A program made the position numbers and the translations under genes. The notes under the pieces were generated by a model. The model was not told the DNA's origin. It saw only the letters and a program-made list of their open reading frames with translations, and did no database searches. Shown here piece after piece: positions 40,324 through 49,720 of a stretch of 64,000 nt of DNA. Location of the stretch: contig NZ_AXUS01000003.1 in NCBI RefSeq assembly GCF_000498755.1, positions 45,100 to 109,099 on the forward strand. Reading direction: 5' to 3'. Origin of the DNA: Clostridioides mangenotii TR (GTDB lineage: Bacteria > Bacillota > Clostridia > Peptostreptococcales > Peptostreptococcaceae). Position 1 is the first letter of the stretch; every line of letters starts with the position of its first letter.

Positions 40324-41280
40324 TTATTTAGCCACCCTACCAGGGTGGAGAGACCTATTTAGCCCTTCACTTATTATTATCGATAAATTTTCTATTGTCT
40401 CATCTATATCTTTTGGTGTAACAATTAGATTTTTATCATAAGGGTCTAAAGATTCTCTTATTAGATGATACTTCTCATCTTCTTTTAAATTTTTCAGCAT
40501 ATTGTAAAAACTCTCATTGCCCTCTGACTGTGCAATCAAGTTGTCAATAGCTAAATCTAATACGTCGATTGTAAGTGTAGCTGCATCTACAACTGTAGGA
40601 ACTCCTATTGCAATTACATCGACACCTAAATACTCTTTATTTAAAGATCTTCTCTTATTTCCTATTCCTCCTCCTGGAGCTATACCAGAAGTAGCTATTT
40701 GAATTGTAGAGTTTACTCTCTCCATCTTTCTAGAAGCTAAGGCATCTATAGCTATTACTCTATCTGGTTTTATCTTGTCTACTAAAGATTTGACAATTTC
40801 ACTGGTTTCTATACCTGTAATCCCCATAACACCCGGACTTAAACCCGCTACTTCCGAAAAATCATCGTCGTAGTCTTTGTTATAGTTTTTAAATATATGT
40901 CTTGTAACTAGTGTTTTGGATACAGATTTCGGACCCAGTGCGTCTGATGTTATGTTCCAGTTTCCAAGCCCTATCACCAGAGTCTTTTTGCTTTTGTCAT
41001 CGCCTAGAACCTCTTTAAGCTCATCTTTTAAGTATTCGATCATCTCTTCCCTAGACTCATCATCATCAAACTTCATAAGATTGCTCTCTAAGGTAATATA
41101 CTTTCCTATTTCTTTGTTCATTATTTTGGAACCTTCTTCATTTATTATCTCAACTTTTGTTACTTTGCAGTTTTCAAGCTCTTTGTTTTCTACTTCTACA
41201 CCTGGAATACTAGTTCCTGCTTGTGCTTCTTCGTACACTTCTTTAGCTTCTACGGCTAAATCTGTCCTAATTTGAATCAT
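40324..41280 (-). CDS. gpr: Germination protease GPR
   Basis: A 318-residue aspartate-type spore protease that degrades SASPs at germination. MIQIRTDLAVEAKE is the zymogen start, and GLGNWNITSDALGP and IAIDALASRKM are family motifs. ATG at 41280 follows GGAGG; a longer open frame adds 42 atypical residues and is rejected. Confidence 0.96.
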   Translation of the reverse strand: MIQIRTDLAVEAKEVYEEAQAGTSIPGVEVENKELENCKVTKVEIINEEGSKIMNKEIGKYITLESNLMKFDDDESREEMIEYLKDELKEVLGDDKSKKTLVIGLGNWNITSDALGPKSVSKTLVTRHIFKNYNKDYDDDFSEVAGLSPGVMGITGIETSEIVKSLVDKIKPDRVIAIDALASRKMERVNSTIQIATSGIAPGGGIGNKRRSLNKEYLGVDVIAIGVPTVVDAATLTIDVLDLAIDNLIAQSEGNESFYNMLKNLKEDEKYHLIRESLDPYDKNLIVTPKDIDETIENLSIIISEGLNRSLHPGRVAK

Positions 41281-41406
41281 ATTAACCTCCAGTTTAATTA
41301 AATGATATCTATAATTGTTAACAAAATTTATTTTTTTATAACAAAAATTAGTAAATTTATTTGTAATCTGTGGATTAATTGAATTATTTGTTACTAAAGT
41401 GTTCAA

Positions 41407-41817
41407 ATTTTTGTATTTTCTTCGTTGTATAATATGAAGACAATACGTCAGAAAATATATAAATAAATAGGAAGAATTAATTAATGAGTGCTAATTTTTT
41501 AAGTATTTAATTCCTTTTTCAGATCTTTTATATATTCATGCTTATAGCAATTGTAATTTTTATATTTAGGTTTATAGCTAAGATTTCAAAGTATCTTGAG
41601 TAGAATATAAAGTAAATAGTCTAAAAATTGTTTAGAATTACGTGCAATTTATTCTTTTTTTATTTTCAAAGTATAAATTAAAGAAACTTGCCCTAGAATA
41701 TAAAGGTGTAAAGTAAAGAATATAAATCAAATTTAGATATTGTAAATTCTGTTTTTATGTTATATAATTTAAAAGGAAAAATTATTGGAATTATATTAAA
41801 TATGTAAATATTTATCC
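41407..41817. other. Non-coding stretch upstream of rpsT
   Basis: No convincing ORF or RNA gene is visible. The divergent promoters of gpr and rpsT must lie in this gap. A lone GAGTGCTAA near 41488 has no partner. Confidence 0.4.
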
Positions 41818-41846
41818 TTGATTTTTAGTTTTATTTCTGCTAAAAT
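41818..41846 (+). promoter_or_regulatory. SigA promoter of rpsT
   Basis: TTGATT (41818-41823), a 17-nt spacer, then TAAAAT (41841-41846). The start codon is about 50 nt downstream. Confidence 0.6.
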
Positions 41847-41895
41847 CTAATATGTTGACAATGTACAGACAATAATAAATGAGGAGGTGAATGAT

Positions 41896-42162
41896 TTGGC
41901 AAATATAAAATCAGCTAAGAAAAGAATAAGCGTTATCGAAAAGAAAACTGCTTTAAATAAAGTAAGAAAATCTCAAATAAAAACTGCAATAAGAAAATTT
42001 GAAGATGCTGTTGCTGCAGGAAACAAGGAAGACGCTGCTGTTAAGTTCCAATCTGCTCAAAAGAGAATACACCAAGTAGCTTCTAAAGGAACGATACATA
42101 AGAATGCTGCAGCTAGAAAAGTAGCTAAGCTTGCAAACAAGTTAAACAGTATGAACGCATAA
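41896..42162 (+). CDS. rpsT: 30S ribosomal protein S20
   Basis: An 88-residue basic helical protein (MANIKSAKKRISVIEKKT). The start is TTG at 41896, 6 nt after GAGGAGGTG; the GTG nine bases upstream is part of that site. It is the only rightward core gene in this section, divergent from gpr and facing holA. Confidence 0.96.
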   Translation: MANIKSAKKRISVIEKKTALNKVRKSQIKTAIRKFEDAVAAGNKEDAAVKFQSAQKRIHQVASKGTIHKNAAARKVAKLANKLNSMNA

Positions 42163-42191
42163 TTCTGTTTGATTATTCTTATTGATAATAT

Positions 42192-42229
42192 AAAAGCCAC
42201 AGATATTTCGGTATCTAGTGGCTTTTTTT
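42192..42229 (+). terminator. Terminator after rpsT
   Basis: AAAAGCCACTAG-type stem: GCCACAGATA and TATCTAGTGGC around TTTCGG, followed by TTTTTTT. Confidence 0.9.
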
Positions 42230-42308
42230 ATTTATATTGTACCCTGTACACTATTTAGTAACTGCTTCAAATTAAATCAACTCTTTTAACTTGTAAAATA
42301 CATAAATA

Positions 42309-42338
42309 AAAGCCAGAAAGCAATTGCCCCTGACTTTA
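42309..42338 (-). terminator. Terminator after holA
   Basis: Minus-strand AAAGTCAG pairs with CTGGCTTT, followed by T residues. Confidence 0.55.
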
Positions 42339-42386
42339 AATAATCAAATATTTTATTTTAATATATTCATAATTAAGCTTATCAAA

Positions 42387-43415
42387 TTAACAGTACTTAC
42401 CTATAAATATCTCTACAGCCAATGTATCTCTAATAAGCCCGTTTTTAATCTTGTAGTCACTATCTAGTAAGTAGTTCATAATTTCTGTAATCTCACTATC
42501 TGAGAAGTTAGTCGTCTGCTTTAAAGCCTTTCCAGCAACAAAAGGATGTATCTTTAGTCTTTCGGCTATTGACTTTGATGACAATCTTTCAGACTGAAGC
42601 CCTCTAGCTTGTATTATTAACTTAAACTGTCTAGATATCATAGCAAATATACCTAAAACCGACTCTCCTTCTTCAATCATATCGTTTAGTATCTTCATTG
42701 CGCTTGAAGAGTTCTTAGCTCCTATATTATCTATAAGTTTAAATATGTCGTTTTCAATTTTCTTTTCAGTAAGCTTGTCTATTGCACCTTTTTCTACGGT
42801 ATTTCCTTTACCTACGAATGAACTAATCTTATTTATATCATTTTTCAGGTCTGATAAAGTCTTTTCGCTGCTTTTATCCTTGTACCCTATTTGTTCAATA
42901 AAGTGCATAATCTGAGGATTATCTATAATAACTCCACCATTTTCAAAAGTCTTCTTAGTCCACTTAAATAAATCCATATCAGATAATTTATCACAATTGA
43001 TTAATTTTCCGTTTTTATTTATCTTTTTAACAAATGACTTTCTCTTGTCTATATCTCCGTACACCAAAAATACTATAGTTGTAGTCTCTGGAATATTATC
43101 AATATAATCTACTAAATACTTTTCATCACTATCTGAAAAGTTTTTCTTCTTTCCTTTTAATAATTCAAAATCTTTAATTATAACTATCTTTCTCTCATCC
43201 ATAAATGGCAATGTTTCAATAGAGCTTATTAAACTTGCTACATCAGTCTCTCTTCCATCGATAATATCCAAGTTAAAATCTATCATGCTCTCATTTAGAT
43301 TCCCCCTGAAAGCTTTTATTGCGTTATCTATAAGGAAGTATTCCTTCCCATAAAAAAGATATAAATTTTCCATTTTGTTGTCGTTAATATTCTTTATAAT
43401 ATCCTTGTAATCCAT
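42387..43415 (-). CDS. holA: DNA polymerase III delta subunit
   Basis: A 342-residue clamp-loader subunit (NLYLFYGKEYFLIDNAIKAF; the domain II motif LPFMDERKIVIIKD). RBS GAGGGAG. The start lies inside the last 32 nt of comEC, so translation is probably coupled. Confidence 0.94.
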   Translation of the reverse strand: MDYKDIIKNINDNKMENLYLFYGKEYFLIDNAIKAFRGNLNESMIDFNLDIIDGRETDVASLISSIETLPFMDERKIVIIKDFELLKGKKKNFSDSDEKYLVDYIDNIPETTTIVFLVYGDIDKRKSFVKKINKNGKLINCDKLSDMDLFKWTKKTFENGGVIIDNPQIMHFIEQIGYKDKSSEKTLSDLKNDINKISSFVGKGNTVEKGAIDKLTEKKIENDIFKLIDNIGAKNSSSAMKILNDMIEEGESVLGIFAMISRQFKLIIQARGLQSERLSSKSIAERLKIHPFVAGKALKQTTNFSDSEITEIMNYLLDSDYKIKNGLIRDTLAVEIFIGKYC

Positions 43416-44646
43416 TCTCTTGCTCCCTCATCTCCTTTATTTCCCTGTAAACCATATATGTAAATACAAATGTATAATAAATTAATACAATATAAAACTT
43501 CGGACTTTTAATATCCAAATACGAAAAACTCAAATTGCCGATTTTATCGAGCATATAATATATATTTTTAATAACAGATAAATTAATGAAAGCAATAACT
43601 TTACTTACCAATATAAACTTATATAAAAATATACTTACAATACTCAAATACATTATTACTGCCATAAAAGGCACTACAAAAATATTCCCCACTATAGATA
43701 GTACTGGAATTCCCCCAAATGTGTAGTATATTAATGGCAGTGTCAAAATATTTGACGATATCGTTACCGAAATCAGCCTAAGTTTTATAGCCCTGAAAAA
43801 ATAGGGTTCGAAGTATATTATAGACAATGTCGCGAGAAAAGACAATTGAAAACTTACATTGTATACGACAAATGGGTTGTTAAATATAAACAAACCCCCT
43901 ATAAATGCTAGTGTTGATATACCATCCCTTTTTCTATCGACAAAAATAGAAAAATATAAGATAAAGGAAAAAATTATAGATCTTAAAACTGAAGCAGACG
44001 ATCCCACCATAATACTGTACAAAGACATTAATATTATTAAAATAAATAGTTTATAAAATTTATTTACTCCTCTAATCAAAAAAGCTATAATAACGCACAA
44101 AATGCCAGTATGAAGCCCAGAAATAGCTATCACATGGCTTGTACCTGTCCTTTTAAACATCGACTTCTCATCTTCATTCAAACTGCTAGAGTCGCCAAGC
44201 AGTATAGAATTTACAAAATCAGAATATTCCTTATACAAATACCTAGAAATATCTCTAACCTTAAATTTAAATATTCCAAGATACTTATATATAAAATCTT
44301 GGCCAACAACCTCAGAAGATCTAATATAAATAATCCCCTTATATCCAGTGCTTTTTACATACCTCCCATAATCAAAATCATTAAACTTCATCTTATCTAA
44401 ACTCTTAAACTTTCCATTTACATTAACCTCTTGCCCAATCTCCAATTTAAACTTTCTAGAATAATCATTGACTAAAAAAGATCCCACCTTATATTGGTTG
44501 TACTTGGGCTTTTCAATTTTATCCTTGACTAAACCTCTAATATTAACAATTTGATTATCAAATCTATAATCAACATCCTTGAAATTGGTTAACAGAACAT
44601 CAACGATCAAGATAACTAGAAAAACAATAAGCATCGGTCTTCTCAA
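43384..44646 (-). CDS. comEC: ComEC/Rec2 channel protein lacking the hydrolase domain
   Basis: A 420-residue polytopic protein with the DUF4131 region (IVNIRGLVKDKIEKPKYNQY) and the Competence domain (HVIAISGLHTGILCVI; SVLRSIIF). It ends after the last membrane helix, where ComEC normally continues into a metallo-beta-lactamase domain. The end overlaps holA, so the short form looks native, not a frameshift. A ComEC-like hydrolase is encoded separately at 47745-48578. The start is TTG after AGGAGAGG. Confidence 0.88.
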   Translation of the reverse strand: MRRPMLIVFLVILIVDVLLTNFKDVDYRFDNQIVNIRGLVKDKIEKPKYNQYKVGSFLVNDYSRKFKLEIGQEVNVNGKFKSLDKMKFNDFDYGRYVKSTGYKGIIYIRSSEVVGQDFIYKYLGIFKFKVRDISRYLYKEYSDFVNSILLGDSSSLNEDEKSMFKRTGTSHVIAISGLHTGILCVIIAFLIRGVNKFYKLFILIILMSLYSIMVGSSASVLRSIIFSFILYFSIFVDRKRDGISTLAFIGGLFIFNNPFVVYNVSFQLSFLATLSIIYFEPYFFRAIKLRLISVTISSNILTLPLIYYTFGGIPVLSIVGNIFVVPFMAVIMYLSIVSIFLYKFILVSKVIAFINLSVIKNIYYMLDKIGNLSFSYLDIKSPKFYIVLIYYTFVFTYMVYREIKEMREQENGLQGYYKEY

Positions 44647-44719
44647 ACATCATCCTCTCCTAAAGTATATTATCTAGATTATTTTCAAATTCTCATAATT
44701 TAAAACAGATAAAACAAAA

Positions 44720-44759
44720 AAGCATTTTGCATGTATATAATAATACTAGCAAAATACTT
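44720..44759 (-). terminator. Terminator after the ECF S component gene
   Basis: Minus-strand AAGTATTTTGC pairs with GCAAAATGCTT, followed by TTTT. Confidence 0.7.
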
Positions 44760-44787
44760 CTTTATAATTATTCGGACGTTCACTGCC

Positions 44788-45303
44788 CTAAATATTTTCT
44801 TGTCTATGCAAAAAATTTTTATTATAAGCCTTACCAACATAATAAGAGAACGGAAGAGCTATAACCATACTTATAACACCTTGTATAGAGTTTGCTGGAA
44901 TAGAACCTAGTGCTATAATCCAACTCCCTTTAAGTATAAATCCTCCTATTAAATATCCTCCTACCATTACTACAATACCAACTGTCATAGCAATTGCCAT
45001 AGAGCCTTTAACTTTGACAGATCTGTATATTAACCCTACTATAAGACCTTCTAAACCTTTTATAATTAATGTAAATGGAGCCCAATGTGTATAACCACTA
45101 AGTACATCTGCAAAAGCCGATCCAATTCCGCCTGCTATCATGCCTGGTATTGGTCCCAAAACTACTGAAGATATAAATATAATACTATCGCCAACATTTA
45201 CATAACCACTTGTCCCAGGTATTGGTATTTGTATAACCATTGTAGCAACACACACTAAAGCTATCATAAGTCCGTTTAAAACTAAATTTTTTGTGTTATT
45301 CAT
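44788..45303 (-). CDS. ECF transporter S component (vitamin uptake)
   Basis: A 171-residue protein with about six membrane helices and the S-component pattern GYVNVGDSIIFISSVVLGPIPG / GGIGSAFADVLSGYTHWAPF. It would pair with shared EcfAA'T modules encoded elsewhere. The ligand cannot be told from sequence; the hydroxymethylpyrimidine/thiamine-type or folate-type groups are the closest in feel. It is transcribed alone from a promoter with an adjacent palindrome. Confidence 0.85.
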   Translation of the reverse strand: MNNTKNLVLNGLMIALVCVATMVIQIPIPGTSGYVNVGDSIIFISSVVLGPIPGMIAGGIGSAFADVLSGYTHWAPFTLIIKGLEGLIVGLIYRSVKVKGSMAIAMTVGIVVMVGGYLIGGFILKGSWIIALGSIPANSIQGVISMVIALPFSYYVGKAYNKNFLHRQENI

Positions 45304-45344
45304 CTACAATCCTCCTCATAAAATGTATGTATATTTATAAGTTA

Positions 45345-45396
45345 ATTATATACGAATAAAAAGACCGGTACAACAGAAATTGTACTGATACAATTT
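45345..45396 (-). promoter_or_regulatory. Promoter with adjacent operator-like palindrome
   Basis: On the minus strand TTGTAC (45368-45373), 17 nt, then TATAAT (45345-45350). Immediately upstream is the perfect palindrome AAATTGTA-CTGA-TACAATTT (45377-45396), which abuts the -35 and would suit a repressor or activator responding to the transported vitamin. Confidence 0.65.
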
Positions 45397-45444
45397 TAAT
45401 TGATTTATTTTGAAAAAATAAACCCCGAAAAATAACTTTGAAAA

Positions 45445-45479
45445 ATAAACGACTATATAATTATATATAGTCGTTTATA
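45445..45479 (-). terminator. Terminator overlapping the Eis-like gene's stop
   Basis: ATAAACGACTATATA and its reverse complement form a 15-bp stem that begins within the last codons of the upstream gene. Confidence 0.6.
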
Positions 45480-46632
45480 TAGTTATTTTTTTAGAAAGCA
45501 AACTTCTAAAAAATCTAACTACTTCATTTTTCTTATTTTTATCTATATCTATCTCATAAAGAGATAAAACTTCATCTATATTTAAGTATGAAAATGCAAT
45601 TTGAGTTAACGCATTTATACTTAGCTCTAGATCTTCATTCTCTTCAGTAATATCTACTATCACATTGTCGTCTTTTATATTTATTTTAAATACGTGATTG
45701 TTCTCTTTTATTTGATTATCTACAACTTTAACATTTACAGATCCTTCAAAGCCGTAATTTACATTTATACTTTCAAAATACTTTCTTACATCGATTACTC
45801 TTCCCATCATAAATGGTATAAACTTAGTATCGACATCTTTTGGATTGTCAAATAGAAGTTTAAGTTTATCACCAATAGGAGCTGATATAGATACTTTTTT
45901 ACACTGTGTATTGTGATTATATATAAAGCCCATCATTGACTTAAGTGAATCTATATCTTTATAAAATAATTCTCTTACAAGCATAGTATCCCCGTTAAAA
46001 GAGTAAACCAAATACCCTTTATAACCATCATTTTCATAAATATAAAAATTACCATCGTCGCTCTGTATTTCTCCAAATAAATTCTCGAAATACTCTCTGC
46101 CTCTAACAGTATTTCCATTAAAATCTAACTGAAAATCCGCTGCTATATCTATGAGAGCTTTTATATGATCCTTATTAGATTTATGAAAATTTCCTTTTGT
46201 TCTAAAACTTCTCAAATCATTGACGTCAATATTGTATTGAATTTGGTCATAACAATGCTCATAACCATATCTTCTGTAAATTCTATAATCAATAGGCATT
46301 AGTATAGAAACTTTTTCTCCCGTTTTATAGAGTTCTTCTAGAGTAAAATTCATCATTGATTTCATGAATCCCTTACCTCTAGCTTCTGGGAGAGTCGATA
46401 CCCCAACGACATAAGATGTTTTATAAACCTTGCCATTTAAATTAATTTTGTATGGTGCCAACTGTAAAGACGAAATAATACTTTCATCTTGTTCAACTAC
46501 TACATTGTGCTCTTTGAAATATCTTTTTGAAAAATAATAATCCATAAATTTTTCTGTATCTCCGAAGCAGTAACTCCATATTTTTTTAATATCATCTATG
46601 TCTTTATCTATAGCATACCTAACATTTATCAT
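45475..46632 (-). CDS. Eis-like GNAT acetyltransferase with SCP2-like C-terminus
   Basis: A 385-residue protein. The N-terminal GNAT domain has VVGVSTLPEARGKGFMKSMM (acetyl-CoA loop) and YRRYGYE; a second GNAT-like half and a C-terminal sterol-carrier-like domain follow, the Eis architecture. Eis enzymes acetylate amines; the substrate here is unknown. It is 6 bp downstream of the DUF2156 gene. Confidence 0.85.
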   Translation of the reverse strand: MINVRYAIDKDIDDIKKIWSYCFGDTEKFMDYYFSKRYFKEHNVVVEQDESIISSLQLAPYKINLNGKVYKTSYVVGVSTLPEARGKGFMKSMMNFTLEELYKTGEKVSILMPIDYRIYRRYGYEHCYDQIQYNIDVNDLRSFRTKGNFHKSNKDHIKALIDIAADFQLDFNGNTVRGREYFENLFGEIQSDDGNFYIYENDGYKGYLVYSFNGDTMLVRELFYKDIDSLKSMMGFIYNHNTQCKKVSISAPIGDKLKLLFDNPKDVDTKFIPFMMGRVIDVRKYFESINVNYGFEGSVNVKVVDNQIKENNHVFKINIKDDNVIVDITEENEDLELSINALTQIAFSYLNIDEVLSLYEIDIDKNKKNEVVRFFRSLLSKKITI

Positions 46633-46638
46633 ACAATA

Positions 46639-47544
46639 TTATGCCTCCTTGACGCTGTATTTTTCTACAAATCTTATCGGATGGTAAGAAAGTTTTGCTT
46701 TTCTAAGTCCTTCAATTCCCATATCTTCTTCTCTATTTACAAACTCAACATCTGAAAATTCACTTACTAAAAATTGTTGATTTATAAATGGATACAATCC
46801 TCTTATATCTGGGTTAGCTTTTTCAACATGTATAAGCGCCATATTGGAGTTTAAGTATTCTCCTAAAGAAAACGCCTCTAGTTTTCCATCTACAAATATC
46901 CCAAATACCTTTACTCTATCGTTTAGCACGTCAAAGTCATCAAATATTTTTTTTATTCCTACGTATTCATCATCCATACTATCATCAAAATCGTCGCTCT
47001 CTTCTTTACTAGCTTCCCAATCTTTAAGTAATTTAAGACAGGCATCGAAATCTTCTTTTCCTAAAAGTCTGTATTCATATCTTCCTTCATACTCTTTTAA
47101 GAAGTAGTTTATATGATTTCTCTTCTTTTGATTTTTTCTTCCTTTTAATGTTCTAAGCGCTTCTGCATCATATACATAGTCAAACAAATCTCTTTCTTCT
47201 ATATATTCAAATTTACCAGCGTATTTTTCTTTTAAGAAATCCACAACTTCATCAGTTATACCTCTTAAGAATATCTTCTTATCGTGTTTTTCAAAGAAGT
47301 TTAGTACAAAATCTACAACTTCTGGTAATTTATCTTTTTGGGCTAATGGTAGTATAGAGAAGCTATCTCCTTCATACTCACCTACTAATACTGCAAAATC
47401 ATCCCCTATATGATAACCTGTTTTATATACATGTTGCCACATATAAAGAGTACTGAAACAGTATTCACATGCCTCATAATCTACTAGATCAAAATATGGA
47501 TCTAAATCCCGTTTTGCATCTAGATTAATTTCTTTAAATAACAT
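46639..47544 (-). CDS. DUF2156 (phosphatidylglycerol lysyltransferase-like) protein
   Basis: A 301-residue soluble tandem-GNAT protein (EYCFSTLYMWQHVY; GRKNQKKRNHINYFLKEY; NREEDMGIEGLRKAKLSYHP). It resembles the catalytic domain of MprF/FemX-like aminoacyltransferases without the membrane part. RBS AGGAGG. Together with the Eis-like gene it forms a two-gene acyltransferase unit. Confidence 0.82.
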   Translation of the reverse strand: MLFKEINLDAKRDLDPYFDLVDYEACEYCFSTLYMWQHVYKTGYHIGDDFAVLVGEYEGDSFSILPLAQKDKLPEVVDFVLNFFEKHDKKIFLRGITDEVVDFLKEKYAGKFEYIEERDLFDYVYDAEALRTLKGRKNQKKRNHINYFLKEYEGRYEYRLLGKEDFDACLKLLKDWEASKEESDDFDDSMDDEYVGIKKIFDDFDVLNDRVKVFGIFVDGKLEAFSLGEYLNSNMALIHVEKANPDIRGLYPFINQQFLVSEFSDVEFVNREEDMGIEGLRKAKLSYHPIRFVEKYSVKEA

Positions 47545-47744
47545 AAAATCCTCCTACATTTTAACGTGCATAATTTAAAAACACCTATTTATCTAAATCA
47601 TCTTATTTACTTTAGATTTTTACTCAAAATCTTGTATTAATACATATCTAAATGTTCAAGATATATATATAGGTAATTTTCTTCTATTATATATTACCCA
47701 TACTTTTATCATATAAACATCCAAAGAATGGAGTGATTTATCAA

Positions 47745-48578
47745 TTGAAAAGATATCTTATTATAATGCTACTTATTATAATAACACTTTTAAGCGCTTG
47801 TGACAAAACACCACAACTAGCAATTCACGTAATCGACGTTGGACAAGGTGATGCCATACTTATTCAAACACCATCTAGAAAAAATATTTTAATAGACGGA
47901 GGTGATGAGAACGCTGATCATATGGTAAAAAGCTATCTTAGGAAAAAGTGGATAAAAAGCATAGATCTAATGATCGCAACACATCCTGACAGCGATCACA
48001 TAGGTGGGCTTGATAATGTTGTAGATGCTTTCGATATAAAATCTATATACATGCCAAAAAAAACATCTGACAGTGAATCATATATCAATTTGATAAAATC
48101 CTGCAAAAATAAAAATCTAGATATACAGTACTTAAATAGAGATGACTATTTAAATATTGAAGACAAACTATCTTTACAAGTCTTATCTCCATCAAATATA
48201 AATGATGAAAACAATCTAGCTTCCATTGTCTTTTATATGAAATACAAGAACAATGAGTTCATCTTAACTGGAGATTCAGAAAAAGAAAATGAACAAGAAA
48301 TATTAAATACATACGATATTAATGATGTTGATTTTTTAAAAGTTGCCCACCATGGAAGCAATACATCTAGTTCACCTGAATTTATTTCTAAAATAAGCCC
48401 AGATATATCTGTCATATCTTGTGGTTATAAAAATCAATATGGACATCCACATAAAGAAACATTAAACACTCTTTACAAAAACGACTCGGCAGTCTACAGA
48501 ACCGATAAAATAGGCGATATTATTTTTTACAGCGATGGCAATAAAATTTTTACAAAGAAAAACTACGACCATGATTAA
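47745..48578 (+). CDS. ComEC-type metallo-beta-lactamase lipoprotein
   Basis: A roughly 277-residue protein with a signal peptide and lipobox LLSAC (about residue 20), so it is anchored outside the cell. The hydrolase domain has IDVGQGDAILIQ, ATHPDSDHIGGLD (HxxxxDH) and VAHHGSNTSSSPEF, the ComEC C-terminal type. The TTG at 47745 is 9 nt after GGAGTG. It may supply in trans the domain missing from the ComEC at 43384-44646. Confidence 0.88.
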   Translation: MKRYLIIMLLIIITLLSACDKTPQLAIHVIDVGQGDAILIQTPSRKNILIDGGDENADHMVKSYLRKKWIKSIDLMIATHPDSDHIGGLDNVVDAFDIKSIYMPKKTSDSESYINLIKSCKNKNLDIQYLNRDDYLNIEDKLSLQVLSPSNINDENNLASIVFYMKYKNNEFILTGDSEKENEQEILNTYDINDVDFLKVAHHGSNTSSSPEFISKISPDISVISCGYKNQYGHPHKETLNTLYKNDSAVYRTDKIGDIIFYSDGNKIFTKKNYDHD

Positions 48579-48597
48579 TCAGTACTTAATAATATGC

Positions 48598-48638
48598 AAA
48601 GTATGATGAGCCTAGAATTTAGACTCACCATACTTTTT
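48598..48638 (+). terminator. Terminator after the MBL lipoprotein
   Basis: AAAGTATGATGAG pairs with CTCACCATACTTT (one mismatch), followed by TTTTT. Confidence 0.75.
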
Positions 48639-48719
48639 TAATTTAATTTATATATTATTATAATACTTACTTCTAATATTATTAAAATCTCTAAGCAATT
48701 TTGCCTTCTCTATATAAAT

Positions 48720-49430
48720 TTATAACTCTCCAACTAAATCATTTACCACTACAGAAGCTATTGTAAGCCCACCTACAGAAGGAACAAAAGAAATACTTCC
48801 AGGAGTCAACTTCCTACCATTTACAACCCTCTTCTTAAGTTCCACAGGTGTTTCTGTTGAGTAAACCACCTTTAAATCTTTTATCTTTCTATCTCTTAGC
48901 TCTTTGCGCATAACTTTTGCAAGTGGATCCGTAGAAGTTTTGTATATATCCGTTACAACAATTTTCGTAGGATCTACTTTATTGCCCATTCCCATGCTAC
49001 TTATTATTTTTAAACCTTTTCTTTTACAAGTTTCTATTAAATGAATCTTTGATGAGACCATATCGATTGCATCTATTACATAATCATAATCTTGATCGAA
49101 GAACATCTCGCTTGTCTCTTCATTGTATTTCTCTTTAAAATTTCTGATATTTATATCAGGATTTATATCTAAAATTCTCTCCTGCATTACATCTACTTTA
49201 TCTCTTCCAACCGTAGAGTGAAGCGCTGGTATCTGTCTATTGATATTGGTTATATCCACATCATCAAAATCCACTATAGTTATATTTCCTATCCCTGCTC
49301 TAGCTGTTGCTTCTGCAACAAAACTCCCTACTCCGCCAACTCCAAAAATTAATATATTTGAAGTTTTTAATTTATCTAAACCATCATCACCAAGCAAAAA
49401 ACTAGTTCTAGTTGTAAAGTTATTTTCCAA
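48720..49430 (-). CDS. tcdA: tRNA threonylcarbamoyladenosine dehydratase (TcdA/CsdL)
   Basis: A 236-residue E1-like adenylating enzyme that cyclises t6A37 to ct6A. The nucleotide site is FGVGGVGSFVAEATARAGI, followed by DFDDVDITNINRQ. The start is TTG after AGGAGAGTG. It is distinct from the C. difficile toxin gene of the same symbol. Confidence 0.93.
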   Translation of the reverse strand: MENNFTTRTSFLLGDDGLDKLKTSNILIFGVGGVGSFVAEATARAGIGNITIVDFDDVDITNINRQIPALHSTVGRDKVDVMQERILDINPDINIRNFKEKYNEETSEMFFDQDYDYVIDAIDMVSSKIHLIETCKRKGLKIISSMGMGNKVDPTKIVVTDIYKTSTDPLAKVMRKELRDRKIKDLKVVYSTETPVELKKRVVNGRKLTPGSISFVPSVGGLTIASVVVNDLVGEL

Positions 49431-49663
49431 TCAATCCACTCTCCTATTAACTGTATATCTTCAGATTAAAAATCCTTATTATATTATAGCAAATTATAAA
49501 AATAAAAAAAGAGTATCATCTCCATTTAACTACTTGATCTAAATTTTTTTTCGGTCTTTTTTCGGACTTTCATAAAGGTCTACTAATTGTTTCCAGAATT
49601 GTTAGTTGATATCTTTAAGATAAAAAAATATAAGTAAGAATATTCGTAGTTTTTCCTATATTA

Positions 49664-49689
49664 AAGCACAACGAAAAATCGTTGTGCTT
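49664..49689 (-). terminator. Terminator after the 49.7-kb gene
   Basis: AAGCACAACG and CGTTGTGCTT around a 6-nt loop, with T residues on the minus strand. Confidence 0.8.
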
Positions 49690-49720
49690 AGTTTAAGATT
49701 AAAAAATCAAATTATTATAT

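Noticed and set aside
40324..41406. Longer GPR start at 41406
   Set aside because: The extra 42 residues are atypical and AT-driven; a good GGAGG precedes the ATG at 41280, which gives the normal zymogen N-terminus.
41485..41494. GAGTGCTAA as a second CIRCE element
   Set aside because: Only one half-site is present; no TTAGCACTC lies at the right distance and no heat-shock gene follows.
48720..49430. C. difficile toxin A on the basis of the symbol tcdA
   Set aside because: The protein is a 236-residue E1-like tRNA-modifying enzyme; the symbol is shared by coincidence.
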